From Pelecanus crispus (Eukaryota > Chordata > Aves > Pelecaniformes > Pelecanidae), in assembly GCF_030463565.1 (NCBI RefSeq), contig NC_134643.1, positions 7,486,657 through 7,550,656 on the forward strand: a stretch of DNA of 64,000 bases, in the 5' to 3' direction. This document shows, piece by piece, positions 33,401 through 45,400 of the stretch (positions within the stretch are counted from its first letter, which is position 1; each line of letters begins with the position of its first letter). The notes beneath the pieces were generated by a model that was not told the origin of the DNA, did not search any database, and was given only the letters and a program-made list of their open reading frames with translations. A program made the position numbers and the translations under genes.

Positions 33401-36400
33401 ATCCACTTTCCGTAAGGTCTTCTGTGTGCCAAGTATAAGGACATTTTCTTTTCAGAACCGGAAATTCATGGGTCAACATCTGAAACTCAAGTTTTTAAAA
33501 CTTTTACTTGGAAAAGGAGTATGGAGGCAAAGCATAATTTAAATTGAACTTGTTTTAAAAAAAGAAGTTTGTTTAATTTGTGCTTCTGTGGGAGTACAGT
33601 AAAGTTGGAAAAGAATGATTAATAGGGTGTTGAAAAGCTTCAGTGATGGCGTTTTCAGAGCAGAAAGTGATCTGCTAATTTGAAAGAAGCAACGTGTTTT
33701 GGGTAGTGCCCAAATCTAATGCCAGGGTGTTTGGTCTTCAGTTTTCTGTACTGGCTTGCTCTGATTTTTCTTTGCCAGGGGTTTTGAGGCTTAATCTTCT
33801 TATGAAACATTTTGAGATCAACGGCTGGTAGATGCTGTGGAAATGTAATGTATATGGTGAAGTCAGACTCCGGGGCTTAATTTTTTTTCCTGCTAATTTT
33901 TTTGTTTTAGAGAAGATCCGCCAAGTCATGCTCAGGAGGGGAGTGATGATGCAGAGGAAATACAGGTCAGTATAAAATGCAACTTAATGTCAAGTCTCTT
34001 GAGAAAAATATGAATGTGTAACCTTTCCTGCATAATTTATATGTGAGGAGAATACTTCACAAAAATAATAATCATGTGGTAGTTCCCCTGAAAAACTTTA
34101 AAATATCATTATTTATACTGTGACATCAGGGAAGGTTTCAAATGTTTCTATGCTCTTTCACAGAAGACTTTTTTATTTTTTTATTTTTTGATAATTGCAT
34201 TTGTAATAATGAATAGGGAATATTGAAGGATGTTGGAATTGAACTTAATGCTGTTTCATGCCCTGAAAAATTAGAAGGAGGAGTACATTTAGAGGAGTTA
34301 TTTCAAGAAACAGTGAAAGTTTCTGAGGCCATAATAGCTCAGAGGGTGTTCTAGAAGAAAAACGCTGAAAAATGTTGTAAGCACAAGGTGATAGAAGGTA
34401 CCAAAAGGAGATGAAAAAGAAATATAAGTGAAACTAATGGATCGTGTCTCTAAAGATGGAAGTGCTGGAGCTGGAGACAAGCTTTAGCCAGGGAAGGCTC
34501 TGTCAAGTTCTGAAATGTCCAAGTTTGTGATATAAATTACAATTCAAATATATAGATGTCTTCTTTTATCCATGCTTTAGAATAGTACTTCTGCTGAATA
34601 TACAATATTTGTCCTGTCTTCATTTACAACCATAATAATTGGAGGATGGTGATGTTATGCTACAGGAGCTCCAGGGCAATGATTGATTTCTATGTGTTGT
34701 AGGAAGCCATATGAATTCTGATGTTCTCATAAATTATAAAGGATGTCTCAGGAAACCAGTAACCTTTGATTTGTTCTTATTTTTAACAGTGGTCAGATGA
34801 TGAGAATACTACAACACTTAAGGTAAGGTCCTGTAGAAGCCTAACGTGTGTCAGCAGTATCCTTTCTGCAACCTTGTGATACAAACTTGTTGGCAGTTAG
34901 AGATATCTGTTGCTTTATTTAACATTTTTCAGACCATTCTAGACGGATGGCAGTGTAGATGTCTGTAACTTTAAAAAGTTTTGCTGCCTTAATTTTATTT
35001 GACTAAAAATGAAATGCTTTTCTTCATCCCCAACAATCACACACTTGTTAGACTATAGGAAATGAACTGAAATATGGATCTAAATATAGCTGTCTTTCAT
35101 TTTCACCACTTTGAATATCTCCCAATTACTTAATCAGACTAGATGCAGAAGAAATGAAGTCCCTGCAGCTCAATTTTCGCAGTTCTTCTCTTACACCTGT
35201 GCCATTACTTCCTCCTAAGTACATTTCTTTCTATCATCTTTTTTTTTTTCTTCTCCTTTTCCTGTCTTTATGCTCTCCTTGCACTGTGCCTGGCTTAGAA
35301 TCAGGATCATGATAGATAGGAACCAGGCTTCCTTAATCATTTTTACATCTTTTTTGAAACTTGCTGTTGCCCTATCATTGTCGGAGTTAATACACTTGCG
35401 TTGCTTGTCTGCCATTGATACTGTTACTTCAGTCCTGTTAGCTCCCTAATGTTCAACATAGTGTTGAATTGCTCACATTGGATTAGGTGCAATATAAACA
35501 CAGCCCTGGTTTGGGTTGTGCGTATGCTAGCACAAAATTTATAGCCTAGATTTTAAAACTAATACGTGCCAAATTTGCACACACTGATAGCTTCAGTTCA
35601 ATTATCTAATCTTTGATAAAGTAGATGCCTTAGATTGTAAATTATTCAGAACGCCGATTTTGGTATCCATCTTATCTTTTGCAAGGCTCATGTTAATGTT
35701 GCTAAAGAAATAATATCAGACTTTTGAATCAGGTTTCATTATAGTGTACAACCCAGTAAGGAAATACATAATCAAGAGGTATGATACCCATCAGAAGGGT
35801 ATAGGCCAAGTGATTTCAGTGTAGCTAGGTAAGCACTGTGTTCTCTGTATGGATTGCAGCTTTACAGCTAATGTTTTACTGGGGCTGGCTGGGATGGAGT
35901 TAACTTTCAGCTATTGTCAAGCACAGGAACAGGCTTCCCGGGGAAGTGGTTGAGTCACCATCCCTGGAGATATTTAAAAGATGTGTAGATGTGGCACAGG
36001 GATATGGTTTAGTGATGGACTTGGCAGTGTTAGGTTGACAGTTGGACTTGATGATCTTAAAGGTCTTTTCCAACCTAAACAATTCTATGATTCTGTGATT
36101 CTATTGCTGAACAGTGCTTGCATAGCATCAAGGTTTTCTCTTTTCCCAATCTGTCCCATACCCTTCCCCAGCGACTAGGCTAGGGGTAGGCAAGAGAACG
36201 AGAGAGGACAGAGCCAGGACAGCTGACCCAAATTGTCTTAAGAGATATTCTATACCATATAACATCATGCTCAGCAATAAGAGCAGGGGTAGAGGAAGAA
36301 GAGAGGTGTTTTGTGCTCCAAGGTGGCTCTTGTTCGGAGACTGGCAGGGCTTTGTCTTTTGCCAAACCTGGAACTTTGAAAATGGTTAATAATGAACATG

Positions 36401-39400
36401 GTCTGTGCCCATGGCTAGTTCCTACAAAAATACACCTACATTTGGTCAAAGAAAGAGACTCTAAAAGTAGAATTTCACAATGTACTCTTTACCAACTCAT
36501 TCATTTGGTAGATGATTGCTCTGAAGACTCCGTCCATGGCAAATACGCTTTCTCTACCTGAAAACTAGGGACTGCTCCGAGGCCAGTGAGTGAATGGAAA
36601 TAGTTTTCTGTGCTTTTAAGTGTTGCCTGTTACCACTTTGACAGCGATGAAGAGAGTGAAGAAACAGTCTGTGTAGAACACAGAAGGGTGGGGAGCTGCA
36701 TCTGGAGTTACTGCAAGAGATGAAAATGGATCAAATAGTGATGTGGAAGCTGAACAGGGAGACACTAGGGAACGTAATGTGTAAAGAATAGTGGGACAAG
36801 CTGGAGACTGGTCTTCTGCATTTGCTGTCAGCCTAGGGCATTTGTATCTTGCTAATGATAAATCCCAGGTTATAATTCTCTATTGGTTTCTTAGCTCAGG
36901 GAGCAGTAAGGTGGGCTGTGGTTGTGATCATTCTGATTTGATGACTCACCTGAGTCATCAGGTAGAACTTGTTTCCTTTGCCCCTTCTATATTCTGAAGA
37001 AGAATTGGAGTACAGGATTACAGAAAATTCTGTGTTTAAAAAAACACGCATTAATATTGATGGTTGCAAAATCAGGCATTCAGAATTTAGGAAATGTTAC
37101 AATCTAGCTTGTTTATGCAGCCTTAGAGCTATCCTCTTGTGTGTATTTCTTCACTTGGATTAATCTAATGACATGCTGGTAACATTAATCCAGGGAGGCT
37201 TAGTATGTGCTGGTATTACATATATAGCATGACTCCTGACTTCTGTCAAAACAAGAGATTGGATCAGAACGCAGTGGATGCAGAGTTTTACTTCTTGCAG
37301 GAACCATTTCTAGAATTGACTGAAGCTCTAAAAATAAAGTAAAATAGGAGAAGTGCTTTTTCAGTTTTTCAACTGTAGTTTCCCACGGAGACTAGGTAAT
37401 GTACTAAGGAAAGATTCAGAATATTTGAAGTTCCGCCTAGGTCACTGCGCTAAAATGTGAGAGGTTTTTTTGTAGCGTTTGCATTTGAGGGGGGGCTGCA
37501 GACAGGAGATGCCAAAACGTATGAACTTTTTTTGGTCATTTGTGTGGCTGTGAAGGCTTTGTTGTTTTAGAGAAATCAGTTAGCCTTAGCCTAGGAGTTA
37601 TCTTTGAGTTGAGTTTAAAAATACTCAGGCAGAAATAGTGTTCTTATATGCTTTTTGCTATAAATCCTATTACATGAAAAATCTTTGACATATGCCTGAA
37701 ATCCTTTCATATTATTTTAAAGGTCAGCAATCTGTTTTTTTTATTGTTGTACCACATTCAGAGTGGAGTTTATAGCATTCCCCTATCTTACGTTTACAAT
37801 ATTGACAATGTTCTTTACAAGACAAGGTTTTCTAGTCCAACCCATACCTTTGCAGTGTGTCCTCTATTTTGATGCAATATGTTGTTAAGGAGCTACTTTA
37901 AGACCTAATTTAAGAGCTGATTAGTTAAAGTATTACTAACAACATTTTATAAAACTAAAGCTTAAATGAGGAGCTGTCACTCAAATTGCCTATAAACTGA
38001 TTTATTTACTTTTGCTCTCTTACTGTGTTTCTAAATGCAACTAGAGAACTATTACAAAACGGAACTGATTTCTTTCTGCCTTTTAATACTTTGACAGAAT
38101 GCTACGATATTTCTATTTTAGATTTTTGTAGAGAGATGCTTAATTCTAAGCAAACTATTTTTGAAAGTGAGTTGGTTTGTTTGTTTTTAAATCTTCTTGG
38201 ATCTTATTTGTATGCAGTAATCTACTATCAGGTATAAAACAATAGGTATGTATTTAAGGTCTGTTTATTTGACTTGCACGTTTGCCAGCTGTTGCAGCTT
38301 TCATGATGAATGTTATGAAGTTCCGGGTTTTCCCCTGAAGTTCATAGGATCTTGCTAGTAATAAGAGTGAGAACTGGAAACATATTTTCAATTTTCTCTG
38401 ACTGAAAGAATGTCGGAGTTGATTCTTTAGTGATTTATTTCTATAAATAAATTATTTTTGTGGGGTTCTTGGTTCCTGATTTTGGACACATTTATTCCTT
38501 CTACAATATGTATTTCTAATGGTTTTTAGAAAATGGCTACACTTCACTATTAAATGTATTGAAGTTGATATTTTTGTTGTTGTTCTTTGTTTAGGCACCA
38601 GAATTTCCCGAGTTTACAGCTAAAGTTCAAGAAGCAATAAGTTCCTTGGGTGGTAGTGTTTTTCCTAAACTTAACTGGAGTGCGCCAAGGGTAAGAATGC
38701 TGACTCCCAAAACTTGTAACAGGTGTTAACATAAGGATTTTGTTTGGTTGGTTTATATTAATGCATTGGAAAGTAGAAGAGGCTAGTGGTTCTGATAAAG
38801 GAAGGAGTGATAGTCAAGATATCAGTGAATTGTTCTGGTGGGTTAGAGCTAGATGGTGCAGTATTTGGTGAGGCTGATGCAAGACAGCACTGTCTTATGT
38901 AAAACTCTGTACCCTTGTCACAGGTTGGTCTTATGTAAAACTCTGTACCCTTGTCACAGGATGGTCAGACTCTTCTCAGTTAGGGTACTAGTTGAAAACT
39001 TTGCCTCAGATAAAGATTAAAAACCCCACAGTTTTTAAAAAAGCAATAAGCTTCCCTCTAGCTATTTTTAGGTACTCTAACTATACCTTAAAGATGGTGC
39101 ACCCCAATGTTTTTGCATCATATTCTCAAGGGAAACTTGTGTTCAATCAAGCCTTCTAAGAAAGTGCCTGGAAGCAGTAAGGCAAAAACTTAGTATTTTG
39201 AAAAATGGATTTGCTCTGCTTTCAACAGAGTATTCATAAGAAAAGCAGTAACAATTGTGTCTCTTTTAACAGCTAATTAAGCTTTCCTGAAAATAAAAAA
39301 ATAGATTTCTGCATGTATTTCAAATGTTGCATAATATTTAGTGCTACTAGATCTGCAGCTTGCATTCCCTCTTGCTAGTAAAAGTGCATTTTTGGATAAT

Positions 39401-42400
39401 CTTTTTTTTCTTTTTTTAGGACGCCTACTGGATAGCAATGAACAGCTCTCTAAAATGTAAAGCTCTCAGTGACATCTTCCTCCTCTTCAAGAGTTCAGAC
39501 TTCATTACCCGTGACCTCACTCAACCGTAAGTGGATTTCTAGCAGACAATCTTATTTATATTGAGTCAAAAAAACCCTCAGCCCTCTGAGGGTAACTTTT
39601 CAGTTCTGTTGAAAGATCTCACTCTTTACTGTATTATAGTAATGATAAATATCTGATATGAAAATACATATTCATGTTTAAAAGTTGTTCAGGTACAGGG
39701 ATATAAGCTTCAGGTACAGTAATAAGTTCTTTGAAGCTCCCCTGACTCCTGCCCTCCTTCTTCTTCGTCTCCCTACACTGTGCAAAAGTAAATGCCAGGT
39801 CCAATTTAGTGCAGAGAATTGCGAGGCAGATTATCTTCATTGTTACTAATTGTGAGTGAGTCTTTCCTAGTAAACCAGAATTGTTTACCTCATTTTGGTT
39901 AACAAGAGAGGAGCAGTCTCCATTTTATTCTTATATTAATTCTCTTGATTTTAATATGCAAATGAGTGAAAAGCAAAACAGGAAGACATTATATTAAAGT
40001 AGTACATGTGAAATGACACTATGGACTAAGACTGGTTTTGTTGAGTTGCCTTCCACAGCAAGTGATGTTTTAATCTTGGGGTTTTTTTGCCTTCCCACCC
40101 CTGTTGGCATTTACCTGTTGCTTACCTACCTTATTGTTGCCACTTCTCATGGTAATACAGCATGACTTTACCATGTCCCTTACAAATTTTAAAGCTGTTG
40201 AAGTTTGTGTGGCTGCCTGGAAGATGCCTGAGACTTCTGCTTATGTATTCCTAGAGCTCCTTCTGAACCTAAGTTCTTGTAGCTCTTGAACAAATGTACT
40301 CCAGGAACTGTGGCTAGGCATAATAGTTTCAGATAAAATTACAATACCATGTGCTTGGGGTTTATTTTGTCTGCTCACATGAAGAGAGTACTTAATTATA
40401 TGGGAACAGTTTTCTCCTGTAGTACCTGCATCTAATTCATGTCACTCATTTCTAAAATACAGCCTTTTTCTGAAAGAAAATAAAATTACTGGAATTTAAT
40501 GTTCTTGTTACTATTATTAATAATATTTTTTTTCAGAAAAGCAGAATTTCAAAGAAAAAGGACAATCCATGGCTTGGAATCTGAGAGATTGCTCTCCAGT
40601 AATTATTCAATGCTTATTTATATTACTGCAATATTCAGGAGACTCAGTCAAATGCAGGGCACTTGTTCAAGGTGCTTTATAGAGGGCTACCAAGCATAAT
40701 AGTCCTGTGTTATGACCTGATAAGAATTGTCTTGTCTAAAATGTGAAACCAGTTGCATTAATACTGTGCAGCTGCCTTCTTTTTTATTCCTGCAACTGTA
40801 ATAACAGTCTTTTCCCTGAACTTGTTGGTACATTAAAAAAATGACAGGTAGCAACAGCCTTGTCCTTACCTCTGCATTTATGGAGTGCTGGCAACGCTGT
40901 CAGTCCAATTCTGATGTTAGGTTTTACATTATGTCTAACCTACAACATTATGAGGTGCAGAGGAAGAGACTGAGAAGGAGGGAAGAAGATGTTGGAGTGA
41001 GAAGGCAGTTTGAAAAGTATGTTGGACTAGGGAAACAATTGTAAGCATTGAGAATTCATGATCTCGGATCATAGAGAATGAAAGGGATCAGGGAGATGAG
41101 AAATCTATAGTCTACATTTCAGAGTGAGTGAATAGTGATTCTCAAAAGACTTTGGTGCCTTACCAAGGAAATTTTTTTCATGGTTTCCCCTAATGGGAGG
41201 CTAAGTGACTTAGCCAGATGTCTTGAGGATGGTTTGTTCAGAGGGTTGAGCACTAAAATTTAATGTGTTCTTTGTAACTGCTTTCAGGACTGAGTCTTGT
41301 GGGTCTGAAAAGAACTGTACACTTTGTATCATCCCTTTGTGAATATTAAATAATACAGTTTTTGTATTCTACTATCCTCATGTATAAAGAGGTTCAGTAA
41401 AAAGTACCCTGAGCTCCTTGGAGAATTCCTGTTTGCTTAACTACTTAGTAATGAGTTTGGGACACAATCAAGTGTTTAGCAAGCACCACTTGATTTAAAA
41501 GATGTGGCAACTCTGTGCGTGCATTTGTGCTCTTAGCTTACGCCATTTGTACGGTAGAGTGAGTTGGTTTGACCACCTTCACTGAGACCGAAAGCAGTGT
41601 ATTTTCTGTCAGGTTTTATATCAGGTAAAGTTAGTGCCTCAGCTATTCACCTTGCCCTCTGCAGGCGGCGCTGAGTTAGTGGTGGAGGCAATGAATGCAT
41701 TCTAGCTCCTGTGTTGTGAGATTTCACAACACGGGTGTTAACTTGAACCATCAGTAATTTCAGCTTAAGTTCACAGCAGACTAAGAACAGTAGTGGCTGA
41801 GCAGCCTGTAGGAGGCACGCTCTCTTCTACTGATCCCGCTGTGGGAGAATAAACTCTAGCAGAAAGACAACACCTCAAAGTGCATTAGTCCAATCCATTT
41901 AGACTCCTTTTCCAGTGTGATAAGACCACACGCACCGCCAGATAGCACAGCTCAGCTAGTGGGTGGTAAATAAGCAAACCTTGTGACGTGATTGTGGGAT
42001 CATCACCTAATCTAAAGGTTAAGTTTCATGTGAGAAGTGTTGTATTTATTTTCCTTCCTATCAAGTGTAATCTAATGTTGGTATAAATTTGGGTTATGGG
42101 TTGTTTTGGTTTGGTTTGGTTTTTTTTTTTTTGTCAGAACAGGCTTTGTTGTTTTGGTAAGGTAGAGTTAATATGGGCAGTGCAGCCTTGTGGTTTCCGT
42201 GAATTTGAATGGAAGTTGTACTTAGGACTGGGGGGACATGTGTAGTGTGTAAAATCACTGTGGTTCTATGTATCTTTTATTTCATGCATATGTTGTACTT
42301 GATTAAAGCACATTATTGTCCAGTCTGTGCACAGTATTTCTAACTTACTAAGTTATTTGTACAAAATGTCCCCACCCAAACAGTGAAACGATTATTGCTG

Positions 42401-45400
42401 AATCAGAACAATTATATTATTGATCAGCTGCCAGTTCCCTAGTCCTTAGCAAGCAGAAATTAAAAATGTAGCTGGCATAGGAACCTGAAGTGCTGAACAA
42501 ATGAAAATTGGATACATAATATATCCAAATCCCTTGGAAGGGCTGCTCAGAGGGAGGGTAAATGTACTATATTTCTACTTCTTTCATTAACACTCTGTAT
42601 GGTCTAAAAGTTTCTTGCCCTGCATGAGTAACAGCTGAAATGTTGTATACCCTTTTTTTGTTTGTTTTGTTTTCTATTCAATTCTATTAAGTTAAAAATC
42701 CACTTCATGGGTCATAATATGGAAAAGACTTTGCAATGGCAATTTGAAGATCTGTTTCTTAATCCAGCTTTGCCAGGGATGTGGGACTTCAGGCAAACCA
42801 CTTCCTTTGCCTCGTCCTTCCTCCCCCATTTCCTATCTGCTTATCTGGTATCGATCTATACATGGTTCAGGTCAGGGAACTGCCCTTGCTGTAATTCTCA
42901 ACTGCCTCAAGTTCCGAGAAAACTTCAGCTATGCAGTACTTCAACACAAACCATTAAAAAATATGGCCTTAATGCAAATATACTGAGCATGACTAGATAA
43001 GCTTTGACTATTTTAAATGTTTGGATTCTCTCATGGTGTTGACACTTTGGTTGAAAAGTTCAGAATAATGAATTAACTTTCCTCCTTGATAATTTTGTAT
43101 AAATTAACAAAGACTTCAGAGTGATGTACTCATTAATGTAGTTGATGTTGTTTCTGCTTACTTTGGTAAGCATTGCATTTTACTTAGCTGAGTTCACAAA
43201 AAAAACTTGTGGGTGGTGTGATCCTTAACTTTTCAGGTTTTAACGCAGGCTTTCAAAAACTTAGGGTTGTGGATATGTGATTAAAAAAAAAAGCCCTTTC
43301 TAACTGGGATTTCTGTTAAGTGATGAAAACTCCTCTTTTGAACAAAAATGCTTTTAAAGCCCTGTTGAGTGTATTGGTTCAGAACACAGTTTTCTTCCTT
43401 ATCATTAGAATGTGTGGACTACATTTAGTTAAGACATGATTGCCCACCTTGAGACCAGTATAAATATTAACAGTAGTTCTAAATGCCCTTTAAATTATAA
43501 GACCAGCTTGTTGTTATATCATGCTCATTAATAAACCTTGGAAATTTTGTCAAACTTGGGAGATCATTCCTGTTCTACAGGGCAATACTGGATGTTTTAA
43601 ACCTGCAGATGCTACTCTTTGGATTTTGAATGCTGAAGTGGCTTTGGTTTTTTTTTTTTTTTCCTGCTGTTTAATAATCACAACTGTACAGGTAAAATAA
43701 GAAGGCCTGTAAGTGCAACCTTGTTGAAAAGCAACCTAATGCAGAGAACATCTTTTGCAGGGACTATCCTTTGAATTATTATAGAGGGGCAGCATGAGTC
43801 ATCTGCAAGTTCTGATGTGCACTTAAGTGTTGTAAATTGACTCTCAGTATTTTATTGGATCAGCTGGTGCTATGGACCTGTTACTTCCAGAAGTTCATTC
43901 CTGGAAACTTTTCGAGAAGCTGGTTAGACAGGTGAAGTAAGGAACCTAAAGGTAGCCACTCAACCCTCCCTAAGCCCAGGAAACAGAGTGAAGGGACCAT
44001 CTATGCCACATTTAGTAGGGAAGAAATATCTCCTAGGTTAATGGAGCACGTGAAACAACTCCCACTGGGCCAAGGAGAAGTTTCCAAATATATTAATGTG
44101 CAAGATACAAAGGAACATGAGGGGATTTTTTTTTTTTATTATTTAGGTGTTTATAAGAAGGCTTGGTTACATTTTAAGTGCCTGTTTCTGAGAACAGTTG
44201 TGAAAGTCTGCTCTTGCAGACTTGCTCTTAGCTCACCAGGCTCCTAAGCACATTGTTTGACTTTAAAACCTAGCAGATGTTTCAATCCTTTTTGTTTTTA
44301 AGCTAGCATTCGGACTACATTTTTGATACCACACTTAATGCTTCTAAATATTGAATTACAAATTATAAAGAAATTATGAAGGTTTTCTGAGATTTGGAGG
44401 AATAACAGCCTGTGTTCTCCTAACAGAACGTAGGAGGCAGTGTTGGCTCATAAAGACGTGACTTGGGACTTGGGAGACCTTTTTGCAAGAACCGTAGCTG
44501 TTGGTTTAGACTTTATTATAACCTATTTTGAGGTAGACAGTTCCACATGAGAGGATATGGAAAATGAGGCCTTTATTGGGGTTTGGGTTTTTTTTTTTTC
44601 CCCTTGAGGTTTTACTCGCATCCCTTTTTTCCTAGCAATTTACAGTGTAGTACAAGATCCTCTTTTGAATGGTGCATGAATTTCCTATTTCTTTTAGTCC
44701 TTAAAGTTCCAGCAAGGTTCAATATTACAAAAACAAAGATGCAGTTCAAAGGCTGTTAGAAGCTTATCCTTGATTTTTTTTTTTTTTTTTTTAATTAAGG
44801 TTTTAAAATAAACTATGAGATGATAGCAGGAGAACTGTCAGGTACAGAATAACTTTTACAATTCTCATTATATTCATAACAGTTTATTATCCACAGAATA
44901 ATCTCAGTGATTTGCAAATGAGTTCATGGCTCTCTTAGCAGGATAGAATCATAGAATTTTGTTACCCATAGGTTTTGTGTGTGTGTGTGTGTATGTGATA
45001 TCTTCTTGAGTATAGTAGGCATCTATGCTAGTAAGGGAGGAATTTTTCGTCTAGAAAAACTGCAGGCTGTCACGATTTTTGTTTTGTATTGCCTTGACAG
45101 ATCTTAAATTGTGGTGAATATAAACTGTAGTTGAAGGATGTTATCTGTTTACATAGGCTTACAAATATATATGATCTGTTTGATTACAGTATTTCTGGAA
45201 AGCATGCCTGCTATCTCCCTTCTTTTCTGTGTGTAGTGGGATATTAAAGTCTAAACTAAAATGTGCGAAATTTATTTCTGCTGGCAGCATACTTAATGAA
45301 CTCTTAGGATAGCCCTTTGCTTCAAACCAAAGGCTGGGCAGCCATGACTTACAAACACAATGCTTATATTAGAGATGTTAGACTTTTGGATTGCTTAACC

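Larger units (their letters stand above)
34823..38594 (+). other. CDC123 intron 4
   Basis: A 3.8-kb intron. It carries an LTR fragment split by a CR1 copy (about 35872-36360) and a paired AP-1 palindrome (36939-36960). The remainder shows nothing recognisable. Confidence 0.8.

Noticed and set aside
37826-37850. TTCTAGTCCAACCC, similar to a CR1 antisense segment
   Set aside because: The match is one short motif without the flanking CR1 sequence.
44943-44960. ATAGAATCATAGAATT resembling CR1 terminal octamers
   Set aside because: No CR1 body sequence follows; only the octamer-like 16 bases before a GT run. Too short to call.
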